Assembly: GCA_963664635.1 (NCBI GenBank)
Contig: OY761542.1
Coordinates: 4,278,001 to 4,342,000 of the forward strand
Source: VXNE01 sp963664635
Lineage (GTDB): Bacteria > Pseudomonadota > Gammaproteobacteria > Pseudomonadales > Azotimanducaceae
DNA length: 64,000 bases
Reading direction: 5' to 3'
Below the pieces are notes generated by a model. The model saw nothing but the letters and a program-made list of their open reading frames with translations, searched no databases and had not been told where the DNA came from. Each line of letters starts with the position of its first letter. The first letter of the stretch is position 1. Positions 7,704-17,906 of the stretch are shown here, piece after piece. Made by a program: the position numbers and the translations under genes.

Positions 7704-10109
7704 CTACAGCGGGGTCGTGCCGGTCACGCCTTGCCGCACCAGTTCGTCGTATTCCGCGGAACCGATCTCGAGTTCCTCGCGCAGGACCCGTGCACTGTGC
7801 TCGCCGAACCTCGGCGAGTACGCAAGCGGCGGTGTCGAGGCCTCCGACAATACCCAGGGCCCTCCAGGAAGATAGTGCGTGCCCGTCTCCGGATGCGTCA
7901 CGGGCGCCATGAAACCCCGCTCCCGGAACTGCGGGCAGGGATCGGCGTAGACCTCCTGGAATGACTCGACGCGGGCCGCCGGCGCGCCGAGCCCGGTGAA
8001 CGCGTCGACCGCCTCCTCCGCACCGCGCGTCGCGCACCACTCGCCGACGAGGGCATCGATCTCGGTCTCGTGCGCCTTGCGCCCGGTTGCCGTGCGGTAG
8101 CGGGGATCGTCGATCGACAGGCGCCCCGCAACGGCCACCCACACCGCATCGCTCTCCACCGCCAACGCGACGCGCTCCCCGTCACCCGTCCGATAGACGC
8201 CGTGCGGCGCATGGCGCGGATGACGGTTGCCGCCCGGGCGCCGCACCGTGCCGTTGGCGTCGAACTCCATGATCGCATCGCCCACCTGCACGGCCACCGC
8301 TTCGATCATGGCCGCGTCCACCCGCTGGCCCACGCCCGTCCGGGTCCGGTGGTGGAGCGCGGCGAGAATCCCCGCGGCGAAGTAGTAGCCGGAGATCGGA
8401 TCCGGGATCAGCCCGCCAGTGTTGGCGGCCCCGTCCCCCTCGTACCCGTGGATCGAGGCGAGGCCCGACATGGGCTCGGTGGTGTGGCCGTTCGCCGGAT
8501 ACTCCGCGAACGGACCGCGCGTTCCGAAACCCGAAACCGAGGCGAACACGATGTCCGGCTTGACCCGCCGCAGCGTCTCGAGGGTCACCCCCCAGTTCGG
8601 CATGACGTGGGGACTGAAGTTGTCCGCCACCACGTCGAAGCGGGGCACGAGCCGCCAGAAGATCTCCTTGCCGCGCGGGTGCGTCATGTCGAGCGTGACC
8701 GCGCGCTTGTTCATGTTGACGGAGTTGTACATGCCGTTGGTGTTGAGCGGGCTCTGCTCGACGTCGTCGCGACGCACGGCGGGCGGCACGGGAGCGCCGG
8801 CGCCCCGCCACACGTCCGGGCGCTTGCGCGACTCGATCTGCACCACGTCCGCCCCCAGACGCGCCAGCAACTCGGTGCCGAACGTTCCCGCCCACGCCTG
8901 CGTGAAGGCGAGAATCCGCACGCCCGCCAGGGGCGGGTCCGCGGCCGCGCGTTGCCGCGCACCGGCCGCTCGACGGGGAGCGCCGCCGCCACGCAGTTCC
9001 GCGCCGTGCTCGTCCAGCCCGGGAGCAGGTCGTTCGAGCCGCCACGGCGTCTCCGACAACTGCGCGGACGGCCCCGAAGCGCGCACCGGCTGCCCGTCGA
9101 GGCGGCTCTCGACGATGAAACCGCGCGCCCGCAGTTGCTCGCTCTCGACCAGCTCGGCCGCGTCCTGCACGACGCCCGCCAGGCAACGCAGGCGGGACAG
9201 ACCGTGGAACAGTTCCCACTTGTCGCGATCGGCCGCGGCCCGTGCCAGCGCGTGCCGAACCGGCCAGGGGTCCTGCGTGTTGCGCCCGAGGACCGGTGCG
9301 TAGACCGGATCGTGCGCCAGTTCGGAGAGCCCGAGGAGTTCCATCGCCTCCTCCCAGCGCGCCCAGTCGCCGAAGCCGAGGTTCATCGGGCCGTTCGCCG
9401 TGTCCCACAGCGGCGAGGGATCGCCCCTGCGACGCTGCCCGCCCGGACCGTGCGCCAGCCGGTCGCCACCGATGAAGATGCCGAGAATCGCCCACGGCGC
9501 GTTGGTCAGCGCAAGCGCCTCGAGCTCGCTCACATCGACCCGCTCGCCCGCTCCCGTGCGCAGACGCCGCAGCAGCGCCCCCGCCGCGCCGACGTGTCCC
9601 GCAACGCCCGCGATATAGCCCGTCTGCCGGACCGGCAACTGCAGGGGCGGTTCGTCGACCAGGCAGTTGATGGCGCTCCAGCCGACGCGGGCGCAGGCGC
9701 TAAGGTTGTTGCCCGGCACCCGCGCCAGCGGTCCCCCGAGGCCGTGCGGGGTAATGGAGAGGTGCACGGCGTCGCCCGGCAGCGCGTCCACGGCCGCCTC
9801 GACCGCGTCCGGCCAGGGGTGCGCCGCCGTGGTCACCAGCACATCGGCGTCCGACGCGAGCGTTCTCAGCGCGTCGGTGTCTCCGGCCACGACGGAGCGC
9901 TTGTTCCAGTTCGCGTAGGCATGGAGCACGGCACGCTCCGGGCCCGGCCGGCCGCCGAGAAACGGCGGCTCGCTGCGTAGCGCGTGGCCCTCGGGCGGCT
10001 CGGCGAGCACGACATCGGCGCCGTAGTCGCCGAACAGCCGCGCCGCCCAGGCGCCGGACAACCGATCGGAGAGATCGACGACACGCACGTCATCGAATGC
10101 CCTGGCCAT
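7704..10109 (-). CDS. Double-domain class III CoA transferase (CaiB/BaiF family)
   Basis: The 801-aa protein has two CoA-transferase III domains (about residues 1-360 and 385-800); most family members have one of about 400. ATG 10109 gives 'MARAFDDVRVVDLSDRLSGAW'. The second half has the full set: 'RILAFTQAWAGTFGTELLARLGADV', 'NMNKRAVTLD', 'VSGFG', 'GLIPDPISGYY' with the Asp expected to carry the acyl anhydride, and 'GQRVDAAMIEA'. The first half has 'RQTGYIAGVAGH' at the matching place and lacks that Asp. It may be a structural half, as in fused CaiB-like enzymes. The family moves CoA between organic acids (formyl-, succinyl-, carnitine-type). The acid is not known here. Confidence 0.85.
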   Translation of the reverse strand: MARAFDDVRVVDLSDRLSGAWAARLFGDYGADVVLAEPPEGHALRSEPPFLGGRPGPERAVLHAYANWNKRSVVAGDTDALRTLASDADVLVTTAAHPWPDAVEAAVDALPGDAVHLSITPHGLGGPLARVPGNNLSACARVGWSAINCLVDEPPLQLPVRQTGYIAGVAGHVGAAGALLRRLRTGAGERVDVSELEALALTNAPWAILGIFIGGDRLAHGPGGQRRRGDPSPLWDTANGPMNLGFGDWARWEEAMELLGLSELAHDPVYAPVLGRNTQDPWPVRHALARAAADRDKWELFHGLSRLRCLAGVVQDAAELVESEQLRARGFIVESRLDGQPVRASGPSAQLSETPWRLERPAPGLDEHGAELRGGGAPRRAAGARQRAAADPPLAGVRILAFTQAWAGTFGTELLARLGADVVQIESRKRPDVWRGAGAPVPPAVRRDDVEQSPLNTNGMYNSVNMNKRAVTLDMTHPRGKEIFWRLVPRFDVVADNFSPHVMPNWGVTLETLRRVKPDIVFASVSGFGTRGPFAEYPANGHTTEPMSGLASIHGYEGDGAANTGGLIPDPISGYYFAAGILAALHHRTRTGVGQRVDAAMIEAVAVQVGDAIMEFDANGTVRRPGGNRHPRHAPHGVYRTGDGERVALAVESDAVWVAVAGRLSIDDPRYRTATGRKAHETEIDALVGEWCATRGAEEAVDAFTGLGAPAARVESFQEVYADPCPQFRERGFMAPVTHPETGTHYLPGGPWVLSEASTPPLAYSPRFGEHSARVLREELEIGSAEYDELVRQGVTGTTPL

Positions 10110-10244
10110 CGCGTACTCCCGTTCGGGCGACATCACGACCGCGCGAGCCTACGCGAGCCCGCGGTCGCGGTCCACGCGCGCGCCGACGGCGAGCGCGCGG
10201 CGTAACGTTTGACCAGACGGGCGACACCTTGGCATGCTGCCCGC

Positions 10245-13200
10245 GTGGAGACTCCCGTGCCCGCCTCCTACGCCTCCGTCTCCCCTCCCGCCCGCGCGGT
10301 CGCCGCGGTCATCGGGGCCCTGTTCCCGCTGGCGATGGGCGTGACGCGCCTGCGCAAGGTGCTCTCGGCGGCCAACGTCACCGTCGCGGGCTATCGCCTG
10401 CAGGACAAGCAGATTCGCGCGGCGATCAACGAGCTCGAAGCCGCCGCCGTCGTGATGCGCGACCACGACGGCGTCCGCGCGATGCCGGGCTGGGAACTGT
10501 TCCTCACCCGGGCGGCGCACCAGGCGTACTCCCTGGCGGAGATCGTGCAGGCGTTCTTCCAGACTGGCCCGGCGTCTTACTGGGACGGCTCCGACGAGGC
10601 CATGCTGTTGCGCACGAACGTCGTCCTCGGCGACTTCGCGGCCCTCGACGAACTGACCGGGGGCGAGCCCGCGCCGCAGGGTAGCTGGTGGTTCCTGGCG
10701 CACCCGATCGCCGTCGATCTCCTGGAGCGCCTGCCGTCCGTACACCGGGAGGACGCCCTGAGGGATTGCCTTGCCTACGTCATCGATACCGCGGTCCCGC
10801 CGGATCCCGTCATCGATGCCTGCCTGGATCTGTCGGGCGAGTTGTCCCGCCACGCCGCGGACATCGCGTTCCTGCGCATCCTGCAAGGAAAACTCGACGC
10901 CGCCGCCGGGGTCTTCTCCGCCCTGCCCACCGCCGAACGGGAGTCGCGGGCCGCCGCCGCCGGACTGGCCGCCACCCGGGCCCTGCTGGCGTTGCTGCGC
11001 GGCGCGGACGCCGACGCCAGGGCGCACCTCGAGGCGGCCCTCGCGGCGGAGAAGCGCGGCTCGCGCAGACGCATCGTGTTCCCGGACTCCAGTGCCTTCA
11101 CCCTGGCGCTGCTCGCGCTCGTACGGACCCCCACTCCGGAATCCACCCACCTGCTCGAACGGTTGCTGAATGCCGCCGAGCGGCGGCGGATCAGCCGCCA
11201 CGAGGAGTTGCGCGTCGTCCGCAACGCCCGGGCCGCGCAGCGGGAAGAACTCGTCTACTACTCGGGCGAGCCGTTCCCCTGTCTCCGCCTGCTGTTCGAC
11301 GGACTGGCCCTGGTCTGGCGCGGCAGCGACGTGATCCAGGAGCCGGCGTGGCGCGAAGCGCTGACCGTGTATCGCGAGCAGGCCAACGCCGGCGGGCTGG
11401 ACTGGATAGCGGCGGAATGCGATGTGCTCCTGCGCCGCACGGGCTCGCCCGGGCGAGCCGGGGACCGGCCCCCGGACGACCTCCACGCGCGCTTGGGGAC
11501 CGTGTCGCTGACGAGCCTCGCCGTCCCGGCCCCCGCGTGGGAGCGCACCCTGCGGGCGCTGGAGCAGTACGCCTACGACACCGCCGGCAAGGCGACGCGG
11601 AAGGCTGCCACGGAAGCCGAACGCCGACTCGTCTGGGAAGTCCGCGAGGACTACGGGCGCGTCGAACTCCACCCCCGGGAGCAACGCCGCAACAAGAGCG
11701 GCGGTTGGGGCAAGGGCAGGAAAGTGGCGCTGAAGCGTCTTGCCCAGGAGTGGGCCGACCTGCCGTTCCTGCGCACCGAAGATCGCGCCGCGGCGGCGGC
11801 GATCACGGTGACACGGGAATGGTACGGGAACGAATACTACGCCCTCGGCGCCGCAGGTCTGTACGCGCTCGCGGGGCACCCCCACGTCTTCGATACCGAG
11901 GGCGCGACGCTGGACATCGTGCGGCGGGAGCCGGAGTTGCGTCTCGAAGAGGACGCCGAGTGGGTGACCGCGACGGTGACGCCGCACGAGCCCGACCTCG
12001 ACGACGACACGCACTACGCGTACCACATCAGCGGTGGGCGTTGCGAAGTGACCCACTTCACGCCCACGCGCCGGCGGCTGCTCGAGATCGTACCGCCCGA
12101 GGGCGTCAGGCTCCCGCTGACGGCCCGCTCGCGGCTGCTCGAAGCGGTCTCCGCCCTCGCATCCGAAGTGCGCGTGCACGGCGGCATCGACGACGACGCG
12201 CCGGACGCCGCCCTGGTCGAGGCCGACGCGGAGCCATGGGTGCGGCTCGAACCCTACGATGCCGGCCTGAAGGCCGCGCTGGCGGTGGAGCCCGTGCCCG
12301 ACTCCGGCCTCTGCTTCGAACCCGGCGCCGGCGGCATCGCCGTCTTCGCCGTCCGGGACGGCGAGAATGTCCGCGCCCGGCGCGACCTGGAGGCCGAGCG
12401 CAGCGCCCTCGCCAGCCTGCTCGAACGCTGCCCCGGGCTGGCGGCGCGGCCTACCGAGAGCCAACCGCTGCTCCTCCCGGATCCGGGCGACTGCCTGGAG
12501 TTCCTCGATCGGTTGCAGGACGCCGGCGCGCGCTGCAAGTGGCCGCGCGGCGAACCCTTGCGCATCGTGGCGCACGCAGCCGCCAGCTCGCTGGCGCTCA
12601 CCGTCAAGTCGGCGGCCGAGTGGCTGCAGGCCTCCGGCGAACTCAAGCTCGACGACGAGCGCATGCTCGATCTGCAGCGCCTGTTCGCCCTGCTGGACGC
12701 CCGCCCGGGCTCCCGCTTCCTGGAACTCGCGCCCGGAGATTTCCTTGCGCTGACGGCCACGTTCCGCCGTCAACTGGACGACTTCGCGAGTCTGGCGGCG
12801 CCCGCGCGCGACGGCGCGTCGACCCTGCATCCGCTCGGCGCCCTGGCGCTCGACGATCTGCTGGAGGAAGCGGAGGTCACGGCGGACCGGGAGTGGCGCG
12901 AGCGGCGCGCGCGTTGCGCGGCCGCGGAGTCCTTCGAACCCGAGTTGCCCAGCACCCTGCAGGCCGAACTGCGTCCCTACCAGTCGGACGGCTTTCGCTG
13001 GTTGTCGCGCTTGAGCCGCTGGGGCGCCGGCGCATGCCTGGCGGACGACATGGGCCTCGGCAAGACGGTGCAGACCCTCGCACTGCTCGTGGACAGGGCT
13101 CCCGGCGGACCCGCCCTGGTGGTGGCGCCCACGTCCGTGGTCGCCAACTGGGCCGAGGAGGCGCGGCGCTTCGCACCGACGCTCCGGGTCCGGCCGCTGA

Positions 13201-14369
13201 TCGGCACGGCCGGCGCCCGGGCGCGGCTGCTGGCGGAGCCGGCGCCGTTCCACCTGTATCTGACCACTTACGGCGTGTTGCAGAACGACATCGACGCGCT
13301 GGCGGAAGTTCCCTGGCACAGCGCCGTGCTCGACGAAGCCCAGGCGATCAAGAACCCGAGCGCCAAGCGCGCCCGGGCGGCACGGCGGCTGCGCGCCGAC
13401 TTCCGCCTCGTCACCACCGGCACGCCCATCCAGAACAACCTGATGGACCTGTACTCCCTGTTCGCCTTCGCGAACCCCGGGCTGCTCGGCTCCACCGAGC
13501 GGTTTCGGCAGCGCTTCGGCCTGCCCATCGAACGGGACGGCGACGAAGACGCGCGCGCCCGGCTGCGGCGGGTGATCGCACCCTTCGTCCTGCGGCGCCT
13601 GAAGAGCGAGGTCATCGAGGACCTCCCCGAGCGTACCGAGATCGCCCTGCACGTCGAGCTGTCCGCCGAGGAAACCGCCCTCTACGAAACCATCCGGCAG
13701 CGCGCCATCGCGGAACTCGATGGCCCGGCTCCGGCGGAAGGTGACGGCCAGCGGCGGATTCGCATCCTGGCGCACCTGACGCGGCTGAGACTCGCCTCCT
13801 GCAATCCGCGTCTGGTGCTCGACGCCGGCAGCTCCGCGCCACGCAGCTCCAAGCTCGCCACGTTCGCCGCGACCCTGAAGGAACTGCTCGCCAACCGCCA
13901 CAAGGTGCTCGTATTCTCGCAGTTCGTCACGCACCTCAAGCTGGTGGAGGAGCACCTGCGGGACGCCGGCGTCGCCTACCAGTACCTCGACGGAGCGACC
14001 CCGGCGAAGAGCCGCGCCGAACGGATCGCCGCCTTCCAGGCCGGCGACGGCGATGTGTTCCTGATATCGCTCAAGGCCGGCGGCGTGGGGCTCAACCTTA
14101 CCGCGGCCGACTATGTCATCCACATGGACCCGTGGTGGAACCCCGCGGTCGAGGACCAGGCATCCGACCGTGCGCACCGCATCGGCCAGACGCGCCCGGT
14201 CACCATCTACCGCCTTGTCGCGAAAGGCACCATCGAGGAGCAGATCGTCGATCTGCACCATCGCAAGCGCGACCTCGCCGACCGCCTGCTCGAGGGCGCC
14301 GACGCCTCGGCCCGCCTCGACCCCGACGCGCTGCTGGCGCTGTTGCGGCAACCGCCAGGGCAGCTCTGA
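10245..14369 (+). CDS. Large SNF2-family DNA-dependent ATPase/helicase
   Basis: This is about 1374 aa from GTG 10245; a TTG at 10209 is also possible and no clear ribosome site picks one. The C-terminal 460 residues are a complete SNF2 motor: Walker A 'DDMGLGKTVQ' (about residue 935), 'LDEAQ' Walker B, 'TTGTPIQNN' motif III, 'VFSQFVTHL', 'SLKAGGVGLNLTAADYV' and 'DRAHRIGQTRPV' motif VI. The N-terminal 900 residues have a winged-helix-like start (RLRKVLSAANVTVAGY) and long helical repeats seen in the bacterial SNF2 group with large N-terminal regions. Such enzymes translocate on duplex DNA and remodel protein-DNA or RNA polymerase complexes; some sit in defence islands. It appears as a single-gene unit ending in a hairpin. 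Confidence 0.9.
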   Translation: METPVPASYASVSPPARAVAAVIGALFPLAMGVTRLRKVLSAANVTVAGYRLQDKQIRAAINELEAAAVVMRDHDGVRAMPGWELFLTRAAHQAYSLAEIVQAFFQTGPASYWDGSDEAMLLRTNVVLGDFAALDELTGGEPAPQGSWWFLAHPIAVDLLERLPSVHREDALRDCLAYVIDTAVPPDPVIDACLDLSGELSRHAADIAFLRILQGKLDAAAGVFSALPTAERESRAAAAGLAATRALLALLRGADADARAHLEAALAAEKRGSRRRIVFPDSSAFTLALLALVRTPTPESTHLLERLLNAAERRRISRHEELRVVRNARAAQREELVYYSGEPFPCLRLLFDGLALVWRGSDVIQEPAWREALTVYREQANAGGLDWIAAECDVLLRRTGSPGRAGDRPPDDLHARLGTVSLTSLAVPAPAWERTLRALEQYAYDTAGKATRKAATEAERRLVWEVREDYGRVELHPREQRRNKSGGWGKGRKVALKRLAQEWADLPFLRTEDRAAAAAITVTREWYGNEYYALGAAGLYALAGHPHVFDTEGATLDIVRREPELRLEEDAEWVTATVTPHEPDLDDDTHYAYHISGGRCEVTHFTPTRRRLLEIVPPEGVRLPLTARSRLLEAVSALASEVRVHGGIDDDAPDAALVEADAEPWVRLEPYDAGLKAALAVEPVPDSGLCFEPGAGGIAVFAVRDGENVRARRDLEAERSALASLLERCPGLAARPTESQPLLLPDPGDCLEFLDRLQDAGARCKWPRGEPLRIVAHAAASSLALTVKSAAEWLQASGELKLDDERMLDLQRLFALLDARPGSRFLELAPGDFLALTATFRRQLDDFASLAAPARDGASTLHPLGALALDDLLEEAEVTADREWRERRARCAAAESFEPELPSTLQAELRPYQSDGFRWLSRLSRWGAGACLADDMGLGKTVQTLALLVDRAPGGPALVVAPTSVVANWAEEARRFAPTLRVRPLIGTAGARARLLAEPAPFHLYLTTYGVLQNDIDALAEVPWHSAVLDEAQAIKNPSAKRARAARRLRADFRLVTTGTPIQNNLMDLYSLFAFANPGLLGSTERFRQRFGLPIERDGDEDARARLRRVIAPFVLRRLKSEVIEDLPERTEIALHVELSAEETALYETIRQRAIAELDGPAPAEGDGQRRIRILAHLTRLRLASCNPRLVLDAGSSAPRSSKLATFAATLKELLANRHKVLVFSQFVTHLKLVEEHLRDAGVAYQYLDGATPAKSRAERIAAFQAGDGDVFLISLKAGGVGLNLTAADYVIHMDPWWNPAVEDQASDRAHRIGQTRPVTIYRLVAKGTIEEQIVDLHHRKRDLADRLLEGADASARLDPDALLALLRQPPGQL

Positions 14370-14410
14370 CCGATCGACGGCTCCCCGGGAGCCGCAGGTC
14401 GAGCGATCGG
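14370..14410 (+). terminator. Bipartite hairpin directly after the SNF2 helicase stop
   Basis: An outer stem CCGATCG (14370-14376)/CGATCGG (14404-14410) encloses an inner stem GGCTCC (14379-14384)/GGAGCC (14388-14393). It begins at the base after the TGA. No run of T follows, so it is at best a weak intrinsic terminator or an mRNA 3'-end stabiliser. Confidence 0.45.
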
Positions 14411-14528
14411 TAACGGCCCGGCCCGCGGTTGCGGCGGCTGCGTGGTGGATCGGTGTTGCTGGACACCGTCACGAACACGCGTCTACGATGCATGTCCCCG
14501 CCAATCACCCCCACACGAGGCCCTCGCG

Positions 14529-15431
14529 ATGGACATCTCCGAGTACGGCACTTCGCCGCATGTCGATCCGCTCATGCAGGAACTCGACGACTACGGCCTC
14601 TTCAAGCACGTGGCCGAGCTAGAAGCGTACGGCATGACCGTCGTCCCGCCGGAGAAGATGGGGGTGGGGGACGACTTCGTCGACCGCCTCCGCGGCGCCA
14701 TCCTGCGGACCTGCGAGAAGCGCAACGGCATCGAGATCGGCGACTGGCGCACCGCGGCGCCGGCGAAGGGGTCGATGGGCAACTCCTGGCTCCTGCTCCA
14801 GGAGGACGAGGCGTTCGTCGAGGCGGCCACCAATCCGCGCATGCTGGCGCTCGTGCGCTGGCTGCTCGGTCAGAGCGCGGTGCTGAGCGGGCACACCTGG
14901 ATCATCAAGCCCCCGGCGGCCGAAGGGAACAACGAGCGCCAGACGCTGCGCCTGCACAGCGACTCGCACGGCATCCCGCCCGGCGGCGGCAGCATCGCGC
15001 ACGTCGCGAACGCCTCGTGGCTCTGCACGGACTACGCCGGCGCGGAGGACGGGCCGACGATCTTCGTACCCGGCAGTCACCTGTTCGGCCGGGCGACCCT
15101 GCCGCACGAGGAAGACATTGAGAGCACGCCCTTCCAGACCGTACCCCTCATCGGCAAGGCGGGGTCCCTGGCCCTCTGGAACGGAGCCACCTGGCATGCC
15201 TCGGTGCCCCGCACCAATCCCGGGCTGCGCGTGACCCTCGTGCAGGTGTTCATGCGCCGCCACATGCAGCGCATCCACATGTGGGAGGACGAGGTCGATC
15301 CGGACTACGTCGCGAAGTTCCCGGAACTCGAACGCGTGCTCGGCAGCCACATGTACCCGTTCGGCGCCGCGGGAGCGGATCCCGAGCGCGTCAAGACGAT
15401 GACCGACACGGGGACGAACCCCTTCGCCTGA
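14529..15431 (+). CDS. Phytanoyl-CoA dioxygenase (PhyH) family Fe(II)/2-oxoglutarate oxygenase
   Basis: The 300-aa protein starts at ATG 14529 (MDISEYGTSPHVD). A facial-triad candidate is 'LRLHSDSHG' (H-x-D) with the distal His in 'NGATWHASVPRTNPGLRVTL'; the Arg in that last stretch would hold 2-oxoglutarate. PhyH-family proteins hydroxylate fatty acyl-CoA, secondary metabolites or small amines in the cytoplasm using O2. No neighbour gives a pathway. The gene is alone on its strand, between the helicase hairpin and a broken NYN gene. Confidence 0.85.
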   Translation: MDISEYGTSPHVDPLMQELDDYGLFKHVAELEAYGMTVVPPEKMGVGDDFVDRLRGAILRTCEKRNGIEIGDWRTAAPAKGSMGNSWLLLQEDEAFVEAATNPRMLALVRWLLGQSAVLSGHTWIIKPPAAEGNNERQTLRLHSDSHGIPPGGGSIAHVANASWLCTDYAGAEDGPTIFVPGSHLFGRATLPHEEDIESTPFQTVPLIGKAGSLALWNGATWHASVPRTNPGLRVTLVQVFMRRHMQRIHMWEDEVDPDYVAKFPELERVLGSHMYPFGAAGADPERVKTMTDTGTNPFA

Positions 15432-15523
15432 TCCATGGCGGTCTGGCGGTACGCCGGTAATCCCGGCCCGGCGGACCCGGGCGGCCGAGCCACTCCCGCA
15501 CCGGGCCGAACCCGAGGGTACCC

Positions 15524-16783
15524 ATGGACCGCGTCAAGGCCGCGCTCTTCATCGACTTCGACAACGTCTTCCTGAGCCTGAAGAAGGACTACTCCGACGC
15601 GGTGGCGAAGCGCTTCGCCAACCCGTCAAGGTGGTTGCCGTGGTTGGAGAACGGCGAACACGCCGGGGAGCAGGACCCATTCCGGGGCCAACGCTCTCTA
15701 CTCATCCGACGTTGCTACGGGTCACCCGATCTCCTGCGCCCTTTTCGTCCCTACTTCACCAGACTCGGCTTTTCAGGCAGTCGACTGCCCACCTCTCACG
15801 AAGTCCGGGAAGAACAGCGCCGACATCGTGATGACATTGGACATTGCGGACGCGATCGAACACACGACCCGGTTCGACGAGTTCGTGATCCTGTCGTCCG
15901 ACGCCGACTTCACGCCGGTGGCGTTACGCCTGCGCGCGCATGATCGCATCACCTCCATCCTGGCCAACCAGCAGACCGCCGCCGCGTTCCGATCCTGCTG
16001 CAGCATCGTCATCGACATGGACGAGTTCGAGGCGGTGTTCGGCGAAGCGCGCGAGCAGGATGCGAGCAAAGGCTCCCCGGCCCCGAAGGCCAGGGACCTC
16101 GGACCTGTCCGCACGGAGATCGAGACGGAGATTCGGCGCCAACTGACGGAGTCGACGGCCGCCCTGCCGCTGGGTCCCTCGCCGCACGGACACGGGAACT
16201 TTGGCCCGTCGTAGGCATGTCCGACTGGCTTGGAGCGGGCAGCTTCAAGAAACTGCTGCTTGCCTTCGAAGATCCCCACCTGCGCTTTTCGTCCACGCCC
16301 CCCGGTTACGTCTACGACCCGTCCCGACACCGGGTACCGCCCGCAAAGCAACGGGCCGCGCCCGGGCTCGCCGAGGCCACCGAACCGGTTGCCGACCTTG
16401 TCGAGCGCCTCTACGGGGTAATCGGCCTTCCGCGCCTCGACCCCTTGCAGTACCAGATCGTCTTCGAGGCACTCGCCGGGCAGAGCGGTCAAGGGTCGAC
16501 CCTCGGCGACATCACCAAGAACGCGCGGGACTACGCCAACGACCAGGGCGCCTCGATCGGCCGCCAGGCGTTCGCCTTCGTCACGCGGGCCCTCCACCTC
16601 GCCGACCATCCCATCGCCGACAAGCAGGCGAGCCCCGACGAGATCGCCCACCTGTTCAGGTCCAGCGTCCAGCAACAGGCTCGAGACGCTCAACTCGAAC
16701 TCGAAGCTGAAGACCTCCGGTTGCTCGACGAACTTCTGGGCGTCGCTGTATCGCCGGACCGGTCGCTCCGTTCAGGATCGTGA
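15524..16783 (+). pseudogene. NYN-domain (PIN-like) ribonuclease with C-terminal OST-HTH-like region, broken by two frameshifts
   Basis: Three frames join into one protein. The first part (15524 to about 15775) gives 'AALFIDFDNVFLSLKK', the NYN first strand with its Asp. The second frame picks up at about 15777 with 'QAVDCPPLTKSGKNSADIVM', then 'LDIADA' and 'FVILSSDADFTPV', which carry the other acidic residues. It meets a TAG at 16212, where the first frame resumes with 'VVGMSDWLGAGSFKKLLLA' and a helical C-terminus. So one indel lies near 15770-15780 and another near 16195-16205. Intact homologues would be about 415 residues. NYN proteins are metal-dependent RNases. The gene is either decayed or the indels are assembly errors; the reading on both sides is otherwise clean. 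Confidence 0.75.
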
Positions 16784-17889
16784 GAAGCGGGCTGGATCGA
16801 ATGGCGCGAGGTTGAGTTCCGTGTGCCCAGACACGACGAGGGCCGCGCAAGCGGCGCCCATTGCCGGGCCGTACAGGATGCCCTTGCGACCGCCGCCGGT
16901 GGCCAGCACGACGCCGGGGGCATCCGGTACGGGGCCGAGGACGACGTGTCCGTTGGCGCTCATGGGGCGCAGGCAGGCGGTCTGGGCGACCACCTTCGCC
17001 GTCTCGAGGCCCGGCAGCATGCGGGCCAGTTTCGCCAGCACCGCCGTCCGGCCCGCCATGGTGGTCCGGTCGTCGAAGCCCGCGTCTTCCTCCGTGGTGC
17101 CGACCCAGAGCAGCCCGTCCGGCTTCGTCGTTGCATAGTTGCCGCGCCAGCCGATGGAGCAGCCGACGGCGGGTCCCGGCGCCGAGAGACGGAGAATCTC
17201 GCCCTTGAGCGGCTGCACGTCGACCGGGGTCCCCGTCCATGCGGCCGCGCTTCCCGCCCATGGGCCCTGGGCCAGGACGACCGTCCCGCAGGACACGCTG
17301 CCGCCGTCTCCCAACCGGACTCCGGCGACACGGTCTCCATCGCGCACCAGGCCGATGGCCTCCGCTCTCGTGACCGAGGCGCCGGAAGCACGGGCCAACG
17401 CCCGCGTGAGCGCCTCCGCGTCCACTTCCGCGGCGCGCCCCGGTACAACGCTCCACCGACCACGTCCGGGGCAATCCGCGCGTCAAGCGCACGCAGTTCC
17501 GGCGCCGACAGCCAGTCGGCGCGGAAGTCCGGCTGCTCGTTCACCCAAGCCACGTTGGCGCGCAGGTCGGCAGCCTCGTCGTCGTTGAACGCGAGGCCAA
17601 CGGTCGGCCGGGGACGGAAGTCGGTCTCGATGCCGGTCTCTTCGGGAAGCGCCTCGGCCAAGGTGCGGTGCAGGGCAAAGGACTGCGTCGCGAGCGGATA
17701 CATCGGGCCCGGAATTCCGGCGCCGGACAGCGGGTACAAGCCGCCGTACGCGAATCCGGACGCGTGGCGCGCCACGCCGTCGCGGTCCACCAGTGCGACG
17801 CGCACGCCGGCTTTCGCGAGATAGTAGGCCGCCGCGCAGCCGACGATGCCGGCGCCCACGACTGCCACGTCAGCGCTGCGGGTCGTCAT
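16772..17889 (-). pseudogene. FAD-dependent oxidoreductase (DAO family), single frameshift
   Basis: From ATG 17889 the protein starts 'MTTRSADVAVVGAGIVGCAAAYYL', the GxGxxG dinucleotide-binding strand of the D-amino-acid oxidase/glycine oxidase family. The first frame runs cleanly to 'VVGGALYRGA' at about 17440. The second frame continues with 'AEVDAEALTRALARASGASV' and ends normally at 16772 after 'ATGGGRKGILYGPAMG', the C-terminal FAD-contact loop. One base is missing near 17435-17445, in a GC-rich run. If repaired it would be about 372 aa and complete. The enzyme would oxidise an amine or amino acid. It follows the nucleoside hydrolase gene by about 17 bases, so both were probably one operon. 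Its 3' end overlaps the convergent NYN gene by 12 bases. Confidence 0.8.
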
Positions 17890-17906
17890 CGAGCGCCCCG
17901 GTAACG

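Noticed and set aside
10149..14351. 1400-residue leftward reading opposite the helicase
   Set aside because: Pure GC-rich antisense reading without domain motifs; the forward strand encodes a complete SNF2 motor.
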